Source of the DNA: Episyrphus balteatus
Taxonomy: Eukaryota; Arthropoda; Insecta; Diptera; Syrphidae
Direction of reading: 5' to 3'
DNA length: 64,000 bases
Assembly (NCBI RefSeq): GCF_945859705.1
Contig: NC_079138.1
Location: 9,111,328 to 9,175,327, forward strand
Shown here in pieces: positions 56,042 through 64,000 of the stretch. The notes beneath the pieces were generated by a model, which did no database searches, was not told where the DNA came from, and was given only the letters and a program-made list of their open reading frames with translations. A program made the translations under genes and the position numbers. Position 1 is the first letter of the stretch, and every line of letters begins with the position of its first letter.

Positions 56042-56512
56042 AATTTTTGCGAATTTTTATTTATCGAATTTAAAAGTTTTTCCGGACAGATTCAAAAACA
56101 CGTCTATCTCGCTCGCTATCTCTCTCTGATTATGTAAACTTGTGGTGTGAACGCTTTTCAGGTTTTTGAAAACTTTTTGCCATAAACCGCGTTTTTGGGT
56201 TTGGTGTGAAAAGGCTATTACAACCACTAGATGAGAAAGGTTTTTTGGAAAAGATCATAATAAAAAATAGTAAAGAAAAATAATTTTGTTGAAAAATAAT
56301 TTTTTTAGAATAAATTTTTGTAAATAAATGTTCTGAAAGTTTAATTTTGAAATCTACTTCCGAAATTTGGGATCTACTTCAATTTTTTTTCAAATTTGCT
56401 TCGAAATTTTGAAACTGAAGTCCAAACCCTGGCCATCAGATCAGACCAAATGGCGACTGGTCTGTCCGGTAAGTTGGTCAATGTGAACCCCCTAATGTAC
56501 ATAAACATATTA

Positions 56513-56898
56513 AGTATGTTCAACGAGGATTTTTCTAGATCAGATCAGAACAGGACAGCACAGCACAGTTTCGTGAGAAACGTCAGAACAAGTTAGAACA
56601 GTCATTTAAACGTCAGTTGTCAAAATAAAAAAAAAAACAAACGAATTGTAAATTATACGAATTTTTGTTTATTGTATCTCGTTTATTTTTCTATTTTTTT
56701 GTATTTTTACTGCGAAAAATATAATTAAAAATTGTTTTTAGTTATAAAAACCACGAGCACTCGACCTGTTCTAAACTGTTCTAGATTTGTCAATGAACGG
56801 CAAACTAGAACAGTTCAGCACAGAAAAAAACTCAATGAACAGCAAAAAGCTGTACTTTTCTGCCTAGAACAGTCCAGCACAGCGTCAATGAACAGACT
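56513..56898. mobile_element. TA-type MITE, copy 1 of an inverted pair
   Basis: Ends agtatgttcaacgagg and the complement of gtcaatgaacagact, with TA flanks. Contains many ctgttct/agaacag words. An inverted, diverged copy is at 57284-57777. Confidence 0.65.
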
Positions 56899-56928
56899 TA
56901 TTATGAAGTAAGAAACACTTTTGTATTA

Positions 56929-57150
56929 GGGGGGTTCACATTGACCAACTTACCGGACAGACCAGCCACCATTTGGTCTGATGCCTTTCTGAACACCCAT
57001 CCGACTGCTTGTCCGGTTTGCCGGATGGTTTTCAAAAAATTTTGATTTTTTGGTGGTCGGACGGACATGTTAGTCAATTGAACGACATGTCTGTCCGGCA
57101 GACAGTGATAACCCATTCTCTTTAATTTAAAAGCATAATAGACAAAAGAT
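56929..57150. mobile_element. Partial copy of the TA-flanked nest-host element
   Basis: ggggggttcacattgaccaa and the following 200 bases repeat, in reverse orientation, the right end and interior of the 43506-56492 element; it lacks the other end. Confidence 0.7.
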
Positions 57151-57283
57151 ACATTACGGGCCGCCTCCACAGGAGATAATTTTTGTCATGTTGACGTGTC
57201 CTTTGTATATAAAATCTATAGTACTATCATGAAAAAAACAGCGCCACCAAAATAGTAAGCTAGCGAACGAACTAAAAACTATA

Positions 57284-57777
57284 AGTCTGTTCACTGACGC
57301 TGTGCTGGACTGTTCTAGGCAGAAAAGTACAGCTTTTTGCTGTTCATTGAGATTTTTTCTGTGCTGAGCTGTTCTAGTTTCCTGTTCATTGACAAAACTA
57401 GAACAGTTTAGAACAGGATTTTCTGTTCTTGGTTTTGAGTAAGATCAGGTTAGAACAGACTCGTGAGAAATGTCAAAAGCAAAGCTGTCATTTTTTTCTT
57501 TTTGTTTTGATTTAATTGTGCGAATATTTCTCGGGTGCTCGTGGTTTTTCTAACTAAAAACAAATTTTAATTATATTTTTCGCAGTAAAAACTCAAAAAA
57601 TAAATAAAACTAACGAGAACCGATAAGCAAAAAATTCATATAATTTACAATTTGTTTTTTTTTTTTTTATTTTGAAAACTGACGTTTAAATGACTGTTCT
57701 AACTTGATCTGACGTTTCTCACGAAACTGTGCTGTCCTGTCCTGTTCTGATCTAGAAAAATCCTCGCTGAACAGACT
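57284..57777. mobile_element. TA-type MITE, copy 2 of an inverted pair
   Basis: Ends agtctgttcactgacg and the complement of cgctgaacagact. Same family as 56513-56898, opposite orientation. Confidence 0.65.
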
Positions 57778-57867
57778 TTATGTCAAATTTCAAACAGAAA
57801 TGTATATCTCATCTCCTTACTCCCATTATTGAATTCGATCTAAGCGCCCTCGCGACCACTCAGGTAT

Positions 57868-59123
57868 CACGGAGAAAAAATAAGGTATGAACAACCTTAT
57901 TTCTGGTAAATTTAACTTTAATGTAGAGTTTAAATAGGGATGACTCCTCAATAAAATGGAATTTACCTTAATTTTCTAGTAAATTTATAGCTTATGATTA
58001 ACTTTACAGTAAAGCCTTTTTTTGTATGAATTTCTGATAGAAATTACTAGAAAGTTAGGTACATATTTTACCTTACTATAAGGCTGAAAATACTGATTTT
58101 TAAAGTAAATTAAACTTCTCTATGGAAGGTATATAATTTAGTAACAGATTGAATCAAATAAAGTCAATTTCATTGTTATTGATGACATTTTTCTAAATAA
58201 AATTGTATGCATTTATCTTACAAAAATTAAAATAAAAAAGGTAATTTTTGTAATTATTGAAAAGCATAACTAGGTAACACGTACTTAATCCTCAAAGCTA
58301 TTTAGAAGTACGTAACGTATGACCCTGTTATGTTTTTCAATAATTACATAAATTACCTAGTTTTTTATAATTTTTGTAAGGTGCAAACAAACAATTTTAT
58401 TTAGGAAAATATCATCAATAAAAATGGAATTGACTTTATTTGATCCAATTTTTTTCCTAATTCTTCATGAATTAATTAGATTGAATGATGTTAATGCATA
58501 TGGATACTCCTATATTATTCTAACACAAGAAAAAAATTTGCTATCCGTAATTACGAAGCCAATAGGTAATAACGCATAAAAGAACACAAAAAGTAATGAA
58601 AACATTTCACTTCCAAAAGAAAAACACAAATTTGATAAGAAATTTTTACGTTTTATTTTTTTATTTTAGTTATTCCGCACCCGGACACCTAAAAGCTTTG
58701 ACAAAAAAAAAAAATATCCAAAACAAATGGAAAACAAAATGGCAGACTTTTCAATGACATCAGCAATTAAGATATGGGGGACAAATTCCTAAAATTAGGT
58801 AGTATTAGGACCTTAGTGTAAGGTAAAACTTATTCATAGAATAGTTAAATTTGTAAAATATGTTTTACTAGAATCTTAAAGTGAAAAGAGTCATACACGT
58901 TTTTGGATGACGGTTTATTTTACTCTACGTAAAGAAAATTTTGCTACTCGTAAGGTACATACTACTTTATTTTGTTCACCATAATTGTCTTGTAAAAATT
59001 ACTTTACGGAGCCAAGAAATGTTCAATACGTAAGGTAAATTTTACTTAAAATCTAGGGCTTTTTACTTTAATTTCCTTACTAGTCATTTGGAGTATAAAA
59101 TACTAGATTCATTTTTCTCCGTG
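57868..59123. mobile_element. DNA element with cacggagaaa ends
   Basis: 1256 bp with cacggagaaaaa and tttttctccgtg at the ends, and an internal inverted repeat at about 58148-58450 (caaataaagtcaatttcatt and its complement). Repeated gtaaggta words lie near both ends. No ORF and no clear duplication; superfamily not assigned. Confidence 0.6.
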
Positions 59124-59754
59124 GCAACTTTCTACTTTTTCATCCGTCGTATGCTTTGACATTGGTTGTCAACAATAGATCTGTTCAATTTTCTGTTTTA
59201 GAGTGCACACCGGGGAATTTCAGAACTAAGAACTGTGATGTTCTTTTCTTCTCCGATTTTATGAATTGTGAACTTTAATTGTTTATTTGTGAAGAAAATG
59301 TAATAAAAGTAACATTTAATGATATATCTAATAAATTATATCAATTAAATACTAAAATTCTGTTGTAGAGTTCAATTTTATTATGCCAAAGTCATATCTA
59401 CAAATGATAATCTGTTATTAAAAACTGTTTTTAACTGTTAGAGCAAGTACCTACATGAAATCTAGTCACGCATTTTATTTCATTAAAAAAAAAGAACAAC
59501 AATAATAGTTAAAAATTTCTTGCATCAGAACTTCCTTAGTGCACATTCAGCGATAAAATATCGAACACACCTCGGAATTTGAAGTGAGCTGTCAAAAAGC
59601 AATCCGTCGTATACGTATATTCTATGGGTCACTAATTTCTGTCCCAAACTTCAACTTCAACGGATGGATTGACGGAACGGACGCAACGGATTCTATGGGT
59701 TGGGGCCTTTAACTACATAGGGTCAAAAATTGAAAAAGTCGCCTCAATAAAATA
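59124..59754. other. Non-coding sequence
   Basis: No gene. Imperfect inverted words (agtgcacaccgggg-aattt and aatt-ccgaggtgtgttc) at about 59201 and 59562 hint at another decayed element. Confidence 0.35.
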
Positions 59755-60045
59755 TTGTCGTATGTGCAAAATTGAGGTTTTGAGATTTGAATGCAGTTTT
59801 GCTAATTGATTTTTTCTCTTTCAATCTGTGAAATCTGTTTTTCGATATCCGTATCCGTTTCCAAGATAATCGCTATGCATTTTGTCGTATGTGTATGTTT
59901 ACTACCATTTTCAGTAGCTTTTTGTCGTAGGTGCACATACGACAAAAATTATCACATACTACAATTTTTTCAATTGTCGTATGTGCTGTTTTTGCTAAGC
60001 ATACAACAATATTTTACTGAAATTTCAGTAAACGTTTGTCGTATG
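59755..60045. repeat. Scattered 12-bp repeats ttgtcgtatgtg
   Basis: Copies at 59755, 59882, 59922 (one change), 59974 and 60035, plus an inverted copy at 59935-59946. The spacing is irregular, so this is neither a tandem array nor a CRISPR. Confidence 0.7.
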
Positions 60046-60279
60046 TCACATAAGGAAATACACTGACGAGTGTAATTTCAGTTGCAATCGAGATGTCGAG
60101 AGTCGAGCAGGTCGGACGAGTCTATCTGCGCCAGGTTTATCCGAGGAGCTTTATGCTCTATTTTATGCATAAAATAGTTGTTTTATGATTTTATTATTTA
60201 CATAACGAAATATTGGAAGATGAATCCCTTGATGCCGATCCTATAGGTTCTTCTCCAATCTTCCGAATCCAGTGACAAT

Positions 60280-60467
60280 AGCCCTGTTCCTTTGGGAGGT
60301 GGCAAAGTACTACTAGTAGTTTACAAGCGATTTTCAATGGAACGCACTTTCAACGAATTCAATACAAATCGTATCTACTCGGGAAGAGGAGCATGAGCAG
60401 ATGATAGTACTAGATTAACCAAAACATCTACTATTAGTAGACTACCACCTCCAATTGAACAGGGCTA
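60280..60467. mobile_element. Small hAT-like MITE
   Basis: 188 bp with inverted ends agccctgttc/gaacagggct and internal gtactactagtag pairing; flanks gtgacaat and gtgaaaat match at 7 of 8 bases. Confidence 0.65.
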
Positions 60468-60872
60468 GTGAAAATATGGCCCTACAAAATTCTTATGAAG
60501 CTTTTATCGTGCTATCATAAAACTGTATTCATTTAAATTCAACTTGAACAGTAACTTAATTTTAGTAAACTGTGATCTCATTAATTCTAAAATTGCTTTA
60601 AAAATAATGTAGCTATTATTTTTTTTTCTATTTATGTGAGTTTCTCTTTAAGAAAGAATTTTGCTGTGAAGCCAATAACCCATAGTAATATACCCGAATT
60701 TAACGAAACCTCGAATTTAACAAAAAATAAAACATACATCTCACTTCGAAATTAAAAAAGCTCTATCATTTTATAGTATAGGTGAACTGCTTCTAAACCA
60801 ATTCTAAGTTAAGAAGTAAGATGTATGTTTTATTACCATTGAGTTTTGCTAAACTCAGGTTATTACTAATAT
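60468..60872. other. Non-coding sequence with an inverted repeat
   Basis: aataaaacatacatctcactt (60729) and aagtaagatgtatgttttatt (60815) are inverted copies; probably a small hairpin element. Confidence 0.45.
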
Positions 60873-61379
60873 CGTTTTCCAAAATTAAAGGAGTGACACT
60901 CCTAGCTATATGTCCGGCAGACAAATTCCAAAATTGAAAAAGGAGTGAATTTTTGGAGTGAATTATTAACTCCCAAAATTTTGAAGGAGTGACGGAGTGA
61001 TTACCAATACTTCTACATTTGGCTTCATGGACTGCTTGTCAAATTGTTGGGTGGTTGCCATCTGTCAAAAATATTTTTACTCCATTGTATTTTTATTTTG
61101 CAATAGGGTTAGGGTATAGCATAAGAGCAAGACCATTGTAAAATTTCAATCCATATATTTTGTTGTTGTAGTGTTGTAAGATTTTACACTTTTGCAATGA
61201 TACTAGACCATTTGCATCGGATCGTGAATACCCCTATCGTGTTATTATTTTATTCATTATTTCGTATTACAAACACATGCAAAGCAAACTTCAAATCACT
61301 CCACTTGTCAAATTCTTCGTGAACAAATTCCAAAATTGCACGGAAAAGGAGTGATTCACTCCCATAATTTTGGAAAACG
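60873..61379. mobile_element. MITE with cgttttccaaaatta ends
   Basis: 507 bp, ends cgttttccaaaatta and taattttggaaaacg; ggagtga words recur inside. No ORF of its own. Confidence 0.65.
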
Positions 61380-62789
61380 ACATAAGAGTCAATAGGTGTG
61401 TTTTTTATTACCACCGGTCTTAACTGGTCAAAAAAAACGCAGTCTGGGCTAAGCAATTTACATGTTAAATACAACAACACTTTAGCCCCTTGGACTTAGT
61501 TGTTTAGCCCGTAGAATTCTTTGGGCTTAACTTTTTGAAGAGTTTTAAATCTGTGCTACCAAACCATAAATTGTTTAGAATTTGTTTAGAAACTTCAAAA
61601 CTGACGTTTGAAATGACAAAATAAAATTAAAAAAAAAAAAAAAAACAACTAAAAAAAAACAATTAAATTTTTTTAAACTGAAAACAAAATCTTCAAAAAC
61701 TAATTACCTGAAGTTAATCGCACAATTTCATCTATGTATTCCCTTAAACTTATAATTTATTCGTCTTTGTAAATGTTCAAATTCAATCAGGTATGCCTTG
61801 CCTATTACATCAATCTTACCCATTCTAAATTTATTCAGTACTCTATTTTTTTTAAATTCATCATACATTGCTTGGCGATTGCCAAGACAACAGATTATGT
61901 AGCTGTGTACAGCGCTCAATGGACTTAGTAAGCCAGGAAGCATATCCAGGTTATGGTTATCCCCGCAGTCCACAACCAGGAATACCTATTAGTCTCCAAG
62001 CTGGCGCAGACGGTCCTTCCAAGTTCCAATCCTCAGCAGCATAAACCCAACAGCAAGCCAAATGATAAGAAATTAAAAGCGCGCGGAAAGTTCTCAGACA
62101 TGAATCCAAAAGGTTTATTCTACTTTTCAGATTTATTAATTTATATTTCTCTTGATAACATTACCTTATTTCTTTGTAAAAAAAAACTAAAAGTTAAAAT
62201 TTCCTACTGCTGTGATGGTCTATGCCTATCCTGAGATAATGTTTGAGGAAAATTGCGCTCTTGTAAGAAACACAAATGAACTTTATCACTGCAATCTCAG
62301 GTTAATGTCAATAGTCAATTTGGAAGTAATTGTATTGCAGTACCTTCATTGAAGTAGAGAACGGAGAGCTGTAGCAACTGGAATAGAAAATTGCAGGTTG
62401 ATTCTTTTTTTTTTATTGAATAAAAAATTGAAATTTTATTTGCTTACCTTTTAGATTTCATTTTGGATGTTGTCATTAAAATAAGCTAAAATTCCACAAA
62501 GGTGATTTTGTCCATTTTATATTCAGCTTGTTGTCATGCTGCTCTTTTCCTTTCAAAAATAACTCTAGTAATATTTTTGAATACAAGTTTGATAATGTGC
62601 GTAAATTTGGGTTGTGTTACCAATTTTCTTACATATATTTTAAATCTCTACTTTTTAGTATAAGATCAAACAATTACCACATCCAAAATGTGAAAAGAAA
62701 GTACCTAATGGCTGCCTGTATTGCCGAATGGCCATGTTGGAATTCCAAATCAACTTCATAATTCTATCATTTGTCACAAGGTACATATA
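61380..62789. other. Unassigned sequence with weak coding hints
   Basis: Minus-strand 61973-61728 is open for 81 codons (PGLLSPLSAVHSYIICC, KFRMGKIDVIGKAYLIEF) and looks protein-like. The + strand at 61942-62046 reads AYPGYGYPRSPQPGIPISL. Both could be remains of genes; I recognise neither. Confidence 0.25.
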
Positions 62790-63791
62790 GGGTCAATGTG
62801 GGTAAATGTAAACAATTTCATGTCTTTTTGTTCTTTTGACTTTAGATTTTAATATGTTTTCACGGAACAACTTCACAGGTATCTTCAAATGCAAATATGA
62901 AATGATGGCAATTCTTCTTTATAAACATAAACAAATATTTCCCAAATTGTTGAAATTACTGTCAGATATGGCATGTTTACAAAAACCCCACCATGTTTGT
63001 GTTTTTTTACAAATTGGGGGTAAATGTGAACACTGATTTAAAATTTAGAATTTCCTCTTTATCATATGGATAACGACTTGAAAAACGTTCAAGAAGGTAT
63101 TTGACAAAAACTTTTTCAAATTCCAATAAAAGTTTTTGTATTCTTCCTTTGATTCTTTATATAGGCACCCAATATGCATCCTGAGCAGCTCTGAACGTCA
63201 TATTTTTTTGTTTTTACGTCAAAGACCGATTTTGCATCATCATCCACTGAAGATGATGGATTTGGCTACTTTAAAATGTGACTCCACGGCACTTTAGCAA
63301 TAGTAATTGACTAAAAATACTTTATTTTTATTAAAACAAATAATTTCATCAAAAAATATATGTTTATATTTACCCCCAGAATACGTTGTTTACATTTTCC
63401 CATCATGAAAAATATTCTGGGGTAAATGTAAGCACATGCAAATCGACATAAATGTCCTGTATTTTAAATTTTATTTGTTTCACATAGAATCTACATCAAA
63501 ATTCGAAACTAAAAAGTATTTGCAAATTGTACTGACTTAATTGAATCTGCAAAAATGTTTAATATTTCTGAAAGACTAACGACTTGTTTGACACTTTAAA
63601 AAATTATCTTTCACGGAAAATAACCTCGTCGAATGAATTCTCCTTTGACAGCATTGAGTTTGACGTACCTATAAGTTAAAAGATGCATGCGTCCGCGATT
63701 TGTACTTATGTATGCGTCAAAGAGACTTAACTGAAGCTTGTTATCAGCCATGTTCTCATTTACCCCTGTTTACATTTACCCACATTGACCC
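62790..63791. mobile_element. TA-type MITE with gggtaaatgt repeats
   Basis: 1002 bp, ends gggtcaatgtgggtaaatgt and its complement, TA at both sides. The word ggtaaatgt recurs inside (about 63020, 63421 and, inverted, 63370 and 63760). Confidence 0.75.
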
Positions 63792-64000
63792 TACCTAATT
63801 AAGATGATCAAAAAAATGTAAGTATGAATTTAAAAAAAATAATTTTTGAAGAATTAGATCCACATAAGATATTTTAGTTACATACTATGAATAAAGAATT
63901 ATTTTTATTTTGTCTTTAGGAACAAAGAAAACTGCAAACCATGCAATGAAGGATACTAGCAGTTTTAGAAGAGAAAACGAAAACCAAGAGAACTCAAAGT
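63792..64000 (+). other. Window edge; possible splice acceptor
   Basis: After ttttgtctttag at 63909-63920 one frame stays open to the end (TKKTANHAMKDTSSF). That may be chance. Confidence 0.2.

Larger units (their letters stand above)
52054..56090 (-). mobile_element. CR1/jockey-group LINE, nearly full length
   Basis: Minus strand: a short 5' UTR (start uncertain, near 56090), ORF1 with a PHD-type finger, ORF2 with endonuclease and RT, then a short 3' UTR and a 15-base poly-A (plus-strand t run 52054-52068). Both ORFs are undamaged apart from the single UAG that separates them. No target duplication could be fixed. Confidence 0.9.
51387..56217. mobile_element. Second Harbinger-like element, interrupted by a LINE
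   Basis: Ends tagccttttcacaccaa and ttggtgtgaaaaggcta with the 3-bp duplication tta (51384-51386 and 56218-56220). About 30 bases of TIR match. A Myb-like gene start at 51779 supports Harbinger; the transposase is missing. Confidence 0.7.
49622..56431. mobile_element. hAT-like element, interrupted
   Basis: Ends cagggttcggactt and aagtccaaaccctg; flanks gcatcaga on the left and gccatcaga on the right fit a slightly mutated 8-bp duplication. It carries repeated tctacttc words near both ends. No transposase is visible; most of the span is nested elements. Confidence 0.65.
43506..56492. mobile_element. TA-flanked element that hosts the 13-kb nest
   Basis: Left end ggggggttcacattgacc at 43506 and right end ggtcaatgtgaaccccc at 56492, each bordered by TA. 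The element's own sequence survives in 43506-43557, 49402-49621 and 56432-56492; a partial second copy at 56929-57150 confirms that these pieces were once contiguous. Its own coding capacity is not visible. The rest is nested insertions. Confidence 0.75.

Noticed and set aside
61728..61973. 81-codon minus-strand frame as a host gene exon
   Set aside because: Protein-like, but no family recognised and no splice sites that clearly connect it; kept only as a hint.

Overview
The window is nuclear DNA of a fly (Diptera, very probably Brachycera/Muscomorpha). The rDNA in it has a 5.8S rRNA followed by a separate 2S rRNA, an AT-rich gap in the middle of 28S, and R1 and R2 retrotransposons at their two classical 28S target sites. 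It looks like a heterochromatic graveyard of broken rDNA and transposons: I see no intact host gene, and the only host-derived coding sequence is a captured, broken copy of the replication licensing factor Cdt1.

Layout. Bases 1-8.4 kb hold a 28S fragment, the 3' end of an R2 split by a long foldback element, a jockey-type reverse transcriptase remnant split by an inverted-repeat element, R1-clade fragments and a hAT end. Bases 8.4-24.9 kb are a scrambled rDNA array on the + strand: nine 28S pieces, the end of 18S, ITS1, 5.8S, 2S and ITS2, with R2 copies of two distinct lineages and several R1 5' or 3' pieces. rRNA changes at conserved positions, an 11-bp duplication in 2S and the insertions say this rDNA is not functional. 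Bases 25.2-29.9 kb are an intact copia-type LTR retrotransposon on the - strand with identical LTRs, the youngest insertion recognisable here.

Bases 30-43.5 kb contain miniature DNA transposons (TA-, TTA-, TTAA- and 8-bp-target types), an unclassified 1.48-kb element, and a decayed P-type transposase gene invaded by two neighbouring piggyBac-type miniature elements that share one TTAA.

Bases 43.5-56.5 kb are a deep nest. A TA-flanked element carries (a) a 5.8-kb PIF/Harbinger transposon with an intact-looking transposase, an intact-looking four-exon Myb/SANT gene and, between them, the Cdt1 pseudogene, and (b) a hAT-like element that itself holds a miniature element and a second Harbinger-like element, into which a CR1/jockey-like LINE is inserted. 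In that LINE, ORF1 and ORF2 lie in one frame separated only by UAG in the context UAG CAA UUA, the classical leaky-stop context, and ORF2 has no AUG before its endonuclease domain. This points to ORF2 expression by stop-codon readthrough and is the most interesting observation here. The last 7.5 kb are miniature elements and AT-rich sequence.
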